Below are positions 1 through 7,585 of a stretch of 64,000 bases of DNA, in pieces. The stretch's first letter is position 1. Each line of letters starts with the position of its first letter. A program made the position numbers and the translations under genes. The notes beneath the pieces were generated by a model, which saw nothing but the letters and a program-made list of their open reading frames with translations, searched no databases and was not told the DNA's origin. This DNA is from Devosia sp. (lineage in GTDB: Bacteria; Pseudomonadota; Alphaproteobacteria; Rhizobiales; Devosiaceae), in the NCBI GenBank assembly GCA_016713105.1, contig JADJPS010000006.1, forward strand, positions 124,001 to 188,000, in the 5' to 3' direction.

Positions 1-1215
1 CAGCGTCTCGAGCTTGGCGTCCAGAGTGGTGTCGCTGTCGAAGTCGGCATTGACCGCAGCGTCGATACCGAGGTTGGTGTTGTTCACCGACGTCGCGGCG
101 CCGTCTTCGTCCTTGGCCTGGATCTCGATGGTCGAGGTACCGGTCTCGTTGAAGGTGAGCTTCAGCTTGTCGCCACGCAGCAGGTTGATGCCGTTGAACG
201 AGGCGTCGTCGGAGAACTTGTCGAGCTGGTCGCGCAGGTCGTTGAACTGCTTGACCAGGTTCTTGCGGACATCGTTGCCGCCGATGGTGTCGGTGCCCGA
301 GCCGCCGTCGACTTCGCCGCCAGTGCCCACGCCGGTCACGGTCAGATCTTCGGTCGAGAGGTTCTCGATGCGGAGCTTGCCGTTGTCATTGGAGGCGCGG
401 ATATTGCCTTCGAGGCTGGTGTTGGCGTTGATCTCGGAGACCAGCGCGTCGACCGTCTTGGCGGTGTTGACCGCAGTCGGGGCCGACTGGGTGCCGATAC
501 CGATGATAGCGCCGGTGCCGCCGATGGTGATGCCGATGTCGTTGCTGTCAGCCGTCAGCTTCAGCGAACCGTTGTCATCGAGGCTAGCGGTGACATTGAG
601 GTTTGCTGCACCGTTGATGCCGGCGATGAGGTCGGAGACATCGTCGCCGGTAGCCGCGGTGAAGGTGTAGGTCGTCGTACCGTCGCTGACCGAGAAGGTA
701 TCAGTGTCGTCGAGACCGAGGGCGACATCGTCGAGCTGAGTGGCGCCGGTGAGCCCGGTCGCTGTCGAGACGTCGGACGCAGCCGTGGCGGTGTTTTCGG
801 TCAGGTCGACATCGACCGCGGTCGTTCCGACCGAGCCGCCTTCGAACGAGATCTGCTCGGTACCGGCCGGGGACGAGCCCAGGTCGATAGTGTAGGACTC
901 GGTCTTGAACGACTTGTCCTGGCGCGCCTGACGGAGCGTTGACTGCATCGACTCGACGGTCTTGGTGATCGACTTGAGGCCGTTATCGGCCGCCTCGATC
1001 GTCTTGATACCCGAGGACATCGAGTCCAGCAGGTTCGCCATGTCGGACGCCCGGCTGTTGAGCGCCGAGGCGGTGAAGAAGTTCGACGGGTTGTCCAGCG
1101 CCGAGTTCACCCGGAGACCGGTGGCGAGACGGTTTTGCGTCTTGGCCATGGCGTCGGCGGTGGACTGCAGGCTGAGCAGGTTCGAACGAACCGCCTTGGA
1201 GAGATTCACATCCAT
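1..1215 (-). CDS. Flagellin, C-terminus beyond left edge
   Basis: Filament subunit exported through the flagellar type III apparatus. The frame is open from an ATG at 1215 to the first base of the window, giving 405 codons. Compared with the neighbouring flagellin, about 83 C-terminal residues (the second D0/D1 helix region) lie outside. The N-terminus (MDVNLSKAVRSNLLSLQST) and the motif GLRVNSALDNPSNFF are the conserved D0/D1 part that packs the filament core. The middle, roughly residues 130-330, is Thr/Ser/Asp-rich and variable. It is a tandem paralogue of the next gene, with about 230 bp between them. One internal tract of 195 bp is identical in both genes. A symbol such as fliC or flaA cannot be assigned from sequence alone. 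Confidence 0.95.
   Translation of the reverse strand, partial: MDVNLSKAVRSNLLSLQSTADAMAKTQNRLATGLRVNSALDNPSNFFTASALNSRASDMANLLDSMSSGIKTIEAADNGLKSITKTVESMQSTLRQARQDKSFKTESYTIDLGSSPAGTEQISFEGGSVGTTAVDVDLTENTATAASDVSTATGLTGATQLDDVALGLDDTDTFSVSDGTTTYTFTAATGDDVSDLIAGINGAANLNVTASLDDNGSLKLTADSNDIGITIGGTGAIIGIGTQSAPTAVNTAKTVDALVSEINANTSLEGNIRASNDNGKLRIENLSTEDLTVTGVGTGGEVDGGSGTDTIGGNDVRKNLVKQFNDLRDQLDKFSDDASFNGINLLRGDKLKLTFNETGTSTIEIQAKDEDGAATSVNNTNLGIDAAVNADFDSDTTLDAKLETL
484..678. repeat. 195-bp tract identical in both flagellin genes, copy 1
   Basis: Bases 484-678 match 2194-2388 without a difference, at a constant offset of 1710. The flanking flagellin sequence differs every few codons (for example at 483 and 679). 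The tract encodes part of the variable central domain. Confidence 0.9.
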
Positions 1216-1410
1216 TGGAATAGCCCTTTCTAGGACCTTACACGTTTACATCCGCCTCTTTCTGAGACGTGGGTCCGATCATTGGGGCGAGACCAGAAGA
1301 AAGTCTTAATCGGGTCGCCTAAATTCGATGCGCGATTGCAGATATTTCGCGGGGTTAACGGGGCCTTTCCAGGGTGTCCGGAAATGGAGCGAAGTGCATA
1401 GGAACAAATG

Positions 1411-1435
1411 AAAAAGGCGGGCCGGAGCCCGCCTT
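1411..1435 (-). terminator. Intrinsic terminator after the second flagellin
   Basis: Read on the minus strand: a 9-bp stem AAGGCGGGC/GCCCGCCTT with a 4-base loop, followed by TTTT and an A/T-rich tail. It sits 24 bases past the stop of the flagellin at 1459-2928. It should insulate the first flagellin transcript from the second. Confidence 0.85.
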
Positions 1436-1458
1436 CCCTGATCTCGATGCCGAGTCTG

Positions 1459-2928
1459 TCAGCCGAACAGACGGAGCACGGCCTGATCGGCCTGCGAGGC
1501 CATCGACAGAGCCGTCGAACTGAGCTGCTGGCGGGTCTGCAGGGCGAGCAGGTTGGCCGCTTCCTCGTTGGTGTCGGCGAGAGTCAGGTTCGCGGCACCG
1601 GTCTCGAGGGTGTTGATCATGTTTTTGGTGAAGTCGGTGCGGTTCTCGACGATCGACAGGTTCGAACCGAAGGACGAAGCGTGCGAGCGGAGCTTGCCCA
1701 TTGCGTCGGCAAGGGTCTCGAGCTTTGCATCCAGCGTCACGTCGCTGTCGAAGTCGGCATTGGCCACCTCGACAATGCCCAGGTTGGTGTTGTTGATCGA
1801 AGTCGGCGTACCGCTCTCGTCCTTGGCCTGGATCTCGATGGTCGAAGAGCCGGTCTCATTGAAGGTCAGTTTCAGCTTGTCGCCACGCAGCAGGTTGATG
1901 CCGTTGAACGAGGCATCGTCGGCGAACTTGTCCAGCTGGTCGCGCAACTCGTTGAACTGCTTGACCAGGTTCTTGCGCACCGCGTTGCCGAGGATCTCCT
2001 GGGTGGAACTGCCACCGTCGACGACGCCCCCAGTGGTGACGCCGGTGACGGTCAGTTCGGAGGTTGAGAGGTTCTCGATGCGGAGCTTGCCGTTGTCGTT
2101 GGAGGCACGGATATTGCCGTCGAGGCTGGTGTTGGCGTTGATCTCGGAGACCAGCGAGTCGACCGTCTTGGCGGTGTTGACCGCGGTCGGGGTCGACTGG
2201 GTGCCGATACCGATGATAGCGCCGGTGCCGCCGATGGTGATGCCGATGTCGTTGCTGTCAGCCGTCAGCTTCAGCGAACCGTTGTCATCGAGGCTAGCGG
2301 TGACATTGAGGTTTGCTGCACCGTTGATGCCGGCGATGAGGTCGGAGACATCGTCGCCGGTAGCCGCGGTGAAGGTGTAGGTCGTCGTGCCGTCGCTGAC
2401 CGAGAAGGTGTCGCCGTCGGCGAGGCCAAGGGCGACATCATCGAGCTGGGTAGCTCCGGTGAGGCCGGTGGCGGTGGAGACGTCGGAGGCGGCCGTGGCA
2501 GTGTTTTCCGTCAGGTCGATGTCGACTGCCGTGGTCCCGACCGCGCCGTCCTCGAACGAGATCTGCTCGGTGCCGGCCGGGGACGAGCCCAGGTCGATGG
2601 TGTAGGACTCGGTCTTGAACGACTTGTCCTGGCGCGCCTGGCGGAGCGTGGATTGCATCGTCTCGACGGTCTTGGTGATCGACTTGAGGCCGTTGTCGGC
2701 CGCCTCGATCGTCTTGATACCCGAGGACATCGAGTCCAGCAGGTTCGCCATGTCGGACGCGCGACTATTCAGCGACGCAGCAGTGAAAAAATTGGTGGGA
2801 TTATCGAGCGCCGTGTTCACTTTGAGGCCGGTGGCAAGACGCTCCTGCGTCTTGGCCATGGCGGTCGCGGTGGACTGCAGGCTCAGTAGGTTCGATCGAA
2901 CCGCTTTTGAGAGGTTAACATCCGACAT
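1459..2928 (-). CDS. Flagellin, complete
   Basis: Flagellar filament subunit of 489 residues. D0/D1 sequences lie at both ends: the N-terminus begins MSDVNLSKAVRSNLLSLQST, and the C-terminus carries the typical AANLLALQTRQQLSSTALS helix and ends VLRLFG. The central region (about 130-330) is Thr/Asp-rich and variable. The ATG at 2928 starts the conserved N-terminal helix directly, so the start is secure. The gene is downstream-terminated by a hairpin at 1411-1435. Its leader contains a short hairpin with a U-run (2954-2975). A GGCA-N5-TGCC palindrome lies about 180 bp upstream. It is longer than a minimal alphaproteobacterial flagellin of about 275-400 residues because of the central insertion. 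Confidence 0.97.
   Translation of the reverse strand: MSDVNLSKAVRSNLLSLQSTATAMAKTQERLATGLKVNTALDNPTNFFTAASLNSRASDMANLLDSMSSGIKTIEAADNGLKSITKTVETMQSTLRQARQDKSFKTESYTIDLGSSPAGTEQISFEDGAVGTTAVDIDLTENTATAASDVSTATGLTGATQLDDVALGLADGDTFSVSDGTTTYTFTAATGDDVSDLIAGINGAANLNVTASLDDNGSLKLTADSNDIGITIGGTGAIIGIGTQSTPTAVNTAKTVDSLVSEINANTSLDGNIRASNDNGKLRIENLSTSELTVTGVTTGGVVDGGSSTQEILGNAVRKNLVKQFNELRDQLDKFADDASFNGINLLRGDKLKLTFNETGSSTIEIQAKDESGTPTSINNTNLGIVEVANADFDSDVTLDAKLETLADAMGKLRSHASSFGSNLSIVENRTDFTKNMINTLETGAANLTLADTNEEAANLLALQTRQQLSSTALSMASQADQAVLRLFG
2194..2388. repeat. 195-bp tract identical in both flagellin genes, copy 2
   Basis: Partner of 484-678. The exact identity, including synonymous sites, inside otherwise diverged paralogues is the mark of recent gene conversion. 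Confidence 0.9.
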
Positions 2929-2953
2929 TGAAGTTCCCTTCTGGCGCTGAATG

Positions 2954-2975
2954 AAAAAACCTCATTCTGAGGCTT
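2954..2975 (-). promoter_or_regulatory. Leader hairpin with U-run ahead of flagellin
   Basis: On the minus strand the leader can form a stem AAGCCTCA/TGAGGTTT (one G-U pair) around a GAA triloop, followed at once by further T residues. It lies 26-47 bases before the flagellin ATG. The first flagellin leader carries a related CTCAGAAAGAG element at about 1255-1266. Possible roles are an attenuator or a binding site for a leader-binding protein such as FlbT, which is known to act on flagellin mRNA leaders in Caulobacter. That link is inference. Confidence 0.45.
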
Positions 2976-3104
2976 AGGTTCATCCTACCGTCGGGAGTCT
3001 TAAGAATGGTTAACGAGGCGCTGCCGAAGACGGTTAATTTATCCTTCTTGTGACACCGGCCGACCTTGGTATGTCCATGATCTAGAAAAGGAAATGGCGG
3101 GGTA

Positions 3105-3117
3105 GGCAAGTTCTGCC
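3105..3117. promoter_or_regulatory. GGCA-N5-TGCC palindrome upstream of flagellin
   Basis: GGCAAGTTCTGCC. Same core as the palindromes at the fliX, fliL/flgF, fliO and flgB promoters. Here it is 177-189 bp upstream of the flagellin start on the minus strand, a distance that would suit an enhancer-type activator site. Confidence 0.5.
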
Positions 3118-3180
3118 GTGTCCCGGTATGAGGCGATTCCGTTACCGCGCACGGAACCGCAGGCAGAATCGACGAAGTGG

Positions 3181-3519
3181 CTAGACCAGCCGGTCGTGCA
3201 GGGCCAGCGATCCCTGCGACGGCAGGTCGGCGCTGCCGAGCCGCATCACGATCTCGCGCTCGGAAGTGGGCCTGGGGGGCAACTGTCCGGAAATCAGCGC
3301 CACGGCGAAGGCTGCGCCGGGTGGTGGCGGCGGCGGTGGTGGCGCCTCCTTGATCGGCAGGGCGTGCTGTGCGGGAGGGGCGGCGGCGTTCGTGGCAGTG
3401 TGGTCGGACTGCTGCTGCGGCGCGGAATCACTGGTCGCCGGCCGGGAACGGTAGTTCACGGCGGACCCCACTGCTGCACTGATCGGCTCGGGCGCTATCC
3501 TGGCGCTCATGACCGGCAA
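3181..3519 (-). CDS. Small proline-rich protein, function unknown
   Basis: 112-residue open frame on the same strand as the flagellar genes on either side. The middle has an uninterrupted run of eight prolines (about residues 60-67), then a more ordered segment GAAFAVALISGQLPPRPTS and a C-terminal part with alternating charged and hydrophobic residues. It has no signal peptide or membrane segment. It lies between the flagellins and the flgI-flgJ-flgN genes, so a flagellar or motility-linked role is possible but nothing in the sequence proves it. I do not recognise the family. The opposite strand is also open and proline/glycine composition can mislead, so the call is moderate. Confidence 0.55.
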   Translation of the reverse strand: MPVMSARIAPEPISAAVGSAVNYRSRPATSDSAPQQQSDHTATNAAAPPAQHALPIKEAPPPPPPPPGAAFAVALISGQLPPRPTSEREIVMRLGSADLPSQGSLALHDRLV

Positions 3520-3633
3520 TCCCTGTTGCCCATACTTTGGGACAGCATGCCCCGGCTACATTGCCGGGGGCTTGCCATCAGCCCTACGATTTTAGTCGAT
3601 TTGCCGGCAAGTGGGCAGGGCGCGGAAGCCGGC

Positions 3634-4104
3634 CTAGAGGGCCCTGTTGACCGATAGGCCGCGGGCCGTGGCCGGCGGCTGCGTCGCGATCGTGCCGTTG
3701 GCGCCATAGGTCTTCGGACGCGACCCCGCGCCGATCGCATCGGCGACGTCGGTCAGCAGATCCTCGGCGACGGCACGCGCCGTGGCGATGACCCGCAGGT
3801 TCTCGGCCATCTGCGTGGCGAAGCGCTCGTGACCCTTGCGCAGGGCATCGACGGCGAACGGGGCCTCCTGCTGCAGCCTGCCCAGTTGACGCTGCACGGA
3901 GCGGGCGAAGCCGGTATAGTCCTGCGCCAGGCGCGTCTTGTCGGCCGACAGGGCTCCGGCCTCCTTCAGCCGACCGGCACGGAGCAGGGTCGTCTCCTGG
4001 TTCAGGACTTCGACCAAATGGTCGAGGCTGGCCAGCGCCACGTCGCACAGTTCGGCGGCCGGCAGCGTGTCCAGTGCGGCGATGCGTTCTGCGGCGTTCA
4101 TCAT
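3634..4104 (-). CDS. FlgN-family flagellar export chaperone
   Basis: 156 residues, predicted all-helical, with a repeated Leu/Ala heptad character through residues 5-120, matching the FlgN family of cytoplasmic chaperones that hold hook-associated proteins FlgK and FlgL before export. The start ATG at 4104 overlaps the stop of the flgJ-type gene (ATGA), indicating translational coupling, and the order flgI-flgJ-flgN is usual in alphaproteobacteria. The C-terminal 30 residues are Gly/Thr/Ala-rich and probably disordered. Assignment is from helix pattern, length and context; FlgN sequences are weakly conserved. Confidence 0.75.
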   Translation of the reverse strand: MMNAAERIAALDTLPAAELCDVALASLDHLVEVLNQETTLLRAGRLKEAGALSADKTRLAQDYTGFARSVQRQLGRLQQEAPFAVDALRKGHERFATQMAENLRVIATARAVAEDLLTDVADAIGAGSRPKTYGANGTIATQPPATARGLSVNRAL

Positions 4105-4421
4105 CGATAGGCTCCGGCTGAAGTTGGGTTGGGGTGACGCTGGGCCGTCTCCTGCAGCGCGATCAGGTCGGGGAGCAGCGCGTCGGCAAGCCCGACACCG
4201 CCGGCGCGCGCAACCCCGTCTGCCAGTTGCTCGGCCTGCAGGCTTCGCCAGGTTTCCTCGGCGAAGCCGCCGCCCATGACGTCGGGAGAGGACTTGAGGG
4301 AGGCGAACATCTCCTTGATCAGGGTATTGAGGAAGACCCCCTCGAGGTCTTCGGCCTGGCGGCGAAGCTGCCCGAGCTGGGTCGGCGACAGCGTGCTGGG
4401 GGCCGTGAGCGACGCGACCAT
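4101..4421 (-). CDS. flgJ: Rod-binding protein, FlgJ N-terminal type
   Basis: 106 residues covering only the rod-capping domain of FlgJ, which guides rod assembly across the periplasm. The conserved segment LEGVFLNTLIKEMFASL followed by a Gly-rich stretch (MGGGF) and a second helix is the family signature. The muramidase domain of enterobacterial FlgJ is absent, as is normal in alphaproteobacteria, where a separate transglycosylase does that job (a candidate is at 43147-43983). The ATG at 4421 overlaps the flgI stop (ATGA). A GTG three bases upstream is in frame but less likely. Confidence 0.88.
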   Translation of the reverse strand: MVASLTAPSTLSPTQLGQLRRQAEDLEGVFLNTLIKEMFASLKSSPDVMGGGFAEETWRSLQAEQLADGVARAGGVGLADALLPDLIALQETAQRHPNPTSAGAYR

Positions 4422-5543
4422 CACAGCACCTCGATCTCGGCCTGCAAGGCGCCTGAGGCCTTGATCGCCTGCAGGATCGCGATCAGGTCGCGCGGGTTGA
4501 TGCCGAGGGCATTTAGGCCGTCCACCAGTTGCTGCAGGCTTACAGATTCACCGATGACGGCGAGGTTGCTGTCATTGGTCTGTATCGTCAGATCGGTTGC
4601 CGGCTCGACGGCCGTCTGTCCCAGGCTCAGCGGATTTGGCTGCACCACACTGGGATTCTCGGCGATGGTGACGGTCAGGTTGGACTGGGCGACCGCCACC
4701 GTCGAGACGCGTACGTCCTTGCCGATGACGATCAGGCCCGAGTTCTCGTCGATGATGATCTTGGCCGACAGGTCGGTGTCGACCACCAGTTGCTCGATAT
4801 CGGTCAGCAGATCGACGATGTTGCCGTTGAAGTTGCGGGGCAGGGTCAGCCGGATGGTCGCCGGATCCTCGGGGGTCGCGCAGGGCACACCGATGAAGTC
4901 GTTGATGGCGAGCGCGATGCGCCGCGAGGTCGTCAGGTCCGGGTTGCGCAGGGCCAGACGGAGGCTGCGCTGCGCGCCCAGGACGAAGCCGATCTCACGC
5001 TCGATCAGGCCGCCGGAGGAAATCCGGCCGGTGGTCGGTACGCCCGAGATGATCGTTGCCGCATCACCTTCTGCCTTGAAGCCGTTGATCGTCACCGAAC
5101 CCTGGGCGATGGCGTAGACTTCGCCGTCCGCGCCAAGCAGCGGGGTGACGAGAAGCGTTCCTCCCCTGCAGGCTCGATGCGTCTCCCAGGGCGGCGACGT
5201 TGACGTCGAGGCGAGATCCCTGGGTCGAGAAGGCCGGCAGGTTGGCAGTCACCATTACGGCGGCGACATTTGCGGTGCGCATGTTCTCGCCTCGAGTATT
5301 GACCCCGAGGCGTTCCAGCATCGCCTGCAGGCTCTGCTTGGTGAAGGGTGAGTTGTTCAGGCTGTCGCCAGTACCGTTGAGCCCGACCACGAGGCCGTAT
5401 CCGACCAGTTGGTTGTCGCGAACGCCCTCGATGTTGACTATGTCCTTGATGCGGGCGGCCGCAGCGTGGGCCCCCGCCGGTTGCAGCAGCAGCGTTGCGG
5501 CGATCACGCCTGCCAGAACGCGCTTGAGCAGATTGTGCAGCAT
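4421..5543 (-). CDS. flgI: Flagellar P-ring protein FlgI, split by a frameshift
   Basis: FlgI forms the periplasmic P-ring around the distal rod. From ATG 5543 there is a signal peptide (LLKRVLAGVIAATLLLQPAG... cleavage near AHA) and the conserved ARIKDIVNIEGVRDNQLVGYGLVVGLNGTGD. The frame changes near 5162: the upstream part ends ...LGDASSLQG and the downstream part, beginning ...VTINGFKAEGDAATIISGVP, is in another frame. Removing one base (the T at 5162 on the plus strand) restores the family sequence LQGGTLLVTPLLGADGEVYA and gives about 373 residues, the normal length. The indel may be a consensus error or a real mutation; loss of FlgI would abolish motility. Confidence 0.9.
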
Positions 5544-5691
5544 TGCCAGTCCCCGGTCCGGGCGACGCATCCCCATGCGCCGCTTTGCCGATAGTCCTGC
5601 GAATATCGTGCCAGGTTGCGGCGGATTGCTGCAAAGTCTTGCAGAGTCACGGCAAACGGCCGCATGCCGGGATGCTTTGGGGTCGTCACGA

Positions 5692-5704
5692 GGCAACAAG
5701 TGCC
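5692..5704. promoter_or_regulatory. GGCA-N5-TGCC palindrome between flgI and fliX
   Basis: GGCAACAAGTGCC, 8 bp before the CtrA-type box at 5712. It is the second of two such palindromes in the flgI/fliX divergent region. Confidence 0.4.
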
Positions 5705-5711
5705 GGGCAAA

Positions 5712-5726
5712 TTAACCAATGCTTAA
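5712..5726. promoter_or_regulatory. CtrA-type box upstream of fliX
   Basis: TTAACCAATGCTTAA is a perfect TTAA-N7-TTAA, the binding sequence of the cell-cycle response regulator CtrA. It lies 45 bp before the fliX ATG, where CtrA boxes usually overlap the -35 region. In Caulobacter fliX is a CtrA-controlled class II gene, so the match in both sequence and target supports function. Confidence 0.8.
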
Positions 5727-5734
5727 CCGGTGGC

Positions 5735-5747
5735 GGCAGAATTTGCC
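5735..5747. promoter_or_regulatory. GGCA-N5-TGCC palindrome at the fliX promoter
   Basis: GGCAGAATTTGCC, within the longer CGGCAGAATTTGCCG. It starts 8 bp after the CtrA-type box and ends 24 bp before the fliX start, so a bound protein would cover the transcription start. Position suggests an operator for a repressor or dual regulator. Confidence 0.6.
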
Positions 5748-5771
5748 GGGCGAGGGCAATCGGTGAGTCCA

Positions 5772-6188
5772 ATGCGGATCGACGGCAATCAGCGCGTGAC
5801 TGTGGCAGGGCGCGGCCCGGCCGCAAGAGGTACGTCGTCGAGCGCGTTCATCGTGGACGAGGGCGGACCAGCGGCGAGCGGGGCCAGGCCGGCCGGCGGC
5901 GTGTCGGCGCCGGCTTCGATCGGGGCCCTTCTGGCCCTGCAGTCGGTGGAAGACCCGCTGCTGAAGCGTCGCAGGCTTGTCCGTCGCGGCAACCAGTTGA
6001 TCGATGCCCTTGAGGATCTCAGGGCGGACCTGCTACTCGGCCGCATCTCCGAAGGCCGTCTCAACCAGTTGATGGCCGTTCTGTCTCAGGCACGTGAGCG
6101 GGCAGAGCCTGGCCTCGACGTTCTGATCGACGATATCGAACTGCGGGCGCGCGTGGAACTGGCCAAGCGAGGCCTGTTCCCCGCCTGA
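5772..6188 (+). CDS. fliX: Flagellar assembly regulator FliX
   Basis: 138 residues. FliX is an alphaproteobacterial regulator that links completion of the basal body to activity of the transcription factor FlbD. The N-terminal MRIDGNQRV, the central GALLALQSVEDP followed by RRRRLVRRGNQLIDALEDLR-type basic helix, and the C-terminal IELRARVELAKR are characteristic of the family. The ATG at 5772 begins the conserved N-terminus; an in-frame extension upstream would run through the promoter palindrome, so the shorter start is preferred. Divergent from flgI, with a CtrA-type box and two palindromes between them. Confidence 0.92.
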   Translation: MRIDGNQRVTVAGRGPAARGTSSSAFIVDEGGPAASGARPAGGVSAPASIGALLALQSVEDPLLKRRRLVRRGNQLIDALEDLRADLLLGRISEGRLNQLMAVLSQARERAEPGLDVLIDDIELRARVELAKRGLFPA

Positions 6189-6241
6189 GTAGGTGACCTT
6201 CCGGGAATCCTGCCGAGATTAATCACCAAGGCTTTCAAGGC

Positions 6242-6271
6242 TTGCGAAGGTCCCCTGTGCGCCACTATAAC
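6242..6271 (+). promoter_or_regulatory. Sigma-70-type promoter for dksA
   Basis: TTGCGA (6242-6247), 18-base spacer, TATAAC (6266-6271), 36 bp before the dksA ATG. Good match to housekeeping hexamers; no activator site noticed. Confidence 0.5.
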
Positions 6272-6306
6272 GCCGGCCAGCAGGGCGCTAGGAAACGAGG
6301 TCAGGA

Positions 6307-6720
6307 ATGTCGACTGAAGTTCTTGAATACCGGCCCACCGAGGATGAGCCGTTCATGTGCCCGCGGCAGCGGGAGTATTTCCGGCAGAAGCTGGAGCGCT
6401 GGAAGGAGGAGATCCTCCGTGAAAGCCGCGAAACGCTCGAGAACCTGCAGGAAGAAAGCCAGAATCACCCCGACATGGCCGATCGGGCCTCGTCCGAGAG
6501 CGATCGGGCGTTGGAACTGCGGACGCGCGATCGGCAGCGCAAGCTGATCAGCAAGATCGACGCGGCGCTCAAGCGTATCGACGACGGGACCTACGGCTAC
6601 TGCGAGGAAACCGGTGAGCCGATCGGCCTCGCTCGCCTCGATGCCCGCCCGATCGCTACCCTGTCGCTCGAGGCGCAGGAAATGCACGAGCGGCGCGAGA
6701 AGGTTTATCGCGACGAGTAG
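6307..6720 (+). CDS. dksA: RNA polymerase-binding transcription factor DksA
   Basis: 137 residues. DksA inserts its coiled-coil tip into the RNA polymerase secondary channel and works with ppGpp in the stringent response. The N-terminus, the two long helices (about 20-100, containing DRASSESDRALELRTRDR) with the acidic tip, and the C-terminal zinc-finger fold are present. Only one cysteine of the usual four remains (YGYCEETGEP; the later pair is replaced by ARPIATLSLEAQ), the form common in alphaproteobacteria, which probably holds its fold without zinc. It is monocistronic, between a sigma-70-type promoter and an intrinsic terminator. Confidence 0.95.
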   Translation: MSTEVLEYRPTEDEPFMCPRQREYFRQKLERWKEEILRESRETLENLQEESQNHPDMADRASSESDRALELRTRDRQRKLISKIDAALKRIDDGTYGYCEETGEPIGLARLDARPIATLSLEAQEMHERREKVYRDE

Positions 6721-6738
6721 ACCCGCTGCGAGACGATC

Positions 6739-6766
6739 GAAGCCCCGCCCTGAGCGGGGCTTTCTG
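6739..6766 (+). terminator. Intrinsic terminator after dksA
   Basis: Perfect 8-bp stem AGCCCCGC/GCGGGGCT, loop CCTGA, followed by TTTCT. Starts about 20 bases after the dksA stop. Confidence 0.85.
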
Positions 6767-6924
6767 TTGCCTGGCCGCCGCAATCTCGCCTGCCTCGCGG
6801 CCGATCTTGCCCGACGTGATTCTGAACGCCGGATGAACGGTGGACTCAGCCGGCTGTCAGGCCCGCTGATCTAGGCTGAACTCAATCGGCGCCGTGCTGT
6901 GGAACGAACCAAAGGACTACCGAA

Positions 6925-7522
6925 ATGAAGAACCTGCTCGCCATCGCTGCCTTCCTGGGATCCGCATCCGTCGCGACCATGGCTCATGCCGATCAGATCA
7001 CGCTGGGTGAGCCAGGTTACGGCGGCACCGGCTGCCCCGGCGGCAGCGTGTCCGCGACGCTGAGCCCCGATGCGACCTCGCTCAGCCTGCTGTTCGACTC
7101 CTATGTCGTTGAGGCAGGCGGCGATACGGGCAAGAAGTTCGACCGCAAGAGCTGCTATGTCGCCATCCCGGTGCATGTGCCCCCAGGGTATAGCGATCTC
7201 GGTGCTCGCCATCGACTATCGCGGCTACAATAACTTCCCGGCCGGCGCGAACTCGCAGTTCAACGTCGAGTACTTCTTTGCCGGCGCCCGCGGGCCCACC
7301 TTCACCAAGCAGTTCAACGGTCCCAAGGATGAGGACTACCTGATCCAGAACAAGCTTACGGCGAAGTCGATCGTCTGGTCCGCCTGCGGCGCCGACGTCA
7401 ATCTGCGCACCAACTCCTCGATCCGGGTGACCACCAAGAACAACCAGCAGGCTCTGGCGACGGTTGACTCCGAGGACGTCAGTGCGGCGATCATTTACCA
7501 GCTGCAGTGGAAGCAGTGCTAG
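6925..7522 (+). CDS. Secreted DUF4360 protein, split by a frameshift
   Basis: About 198 residues if one base is removed. A signal peptide (MKNLLAIAAFLGSASVATMAHA) precedes the DUF4360 body: LGEPGYGGTGCPGGS, then GGDTGKKFDRKSCYVAIPVHVP, IDYRGYNNFPAG and ending in YQLQWKQC. Several cysteines suggest disulfides in the exported protein. The frame breaks inside the C5 run at 7180-7184; dropping one C gives VPQGIAISVLAIDY, which aligns without gaps to the paralogue at 8978-9559 (VPAGQAVAVVGIDY). The function of DUF4360 is unknown. It is the first gene of a three-gene set with an outer-membrane beta-barrel and a second DUF4360 protein. Confidence 0.85.
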
Positions 7523-7585
7523 CCTGGTGCCAGTTCGATGAGCGGGGCGGCCTGCGCGGTCGCCCCGCGATACTGGAGTAGACCG

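Noticed and set aside
3000..3013. TTAAGAATGGTTAA upstream of the second flagellin as a CtrA box
   Set aside because: The spacer is 6 bases, not 7. No support beyond the two TTAA blocks.
6592..6690. DksA zinc finger with only one of four cysteines as evidence of a broken gene
   Set aside because: Loss of the later cysteines is the usual form in alphaproteobacterial DksA; the frame and length are normal.
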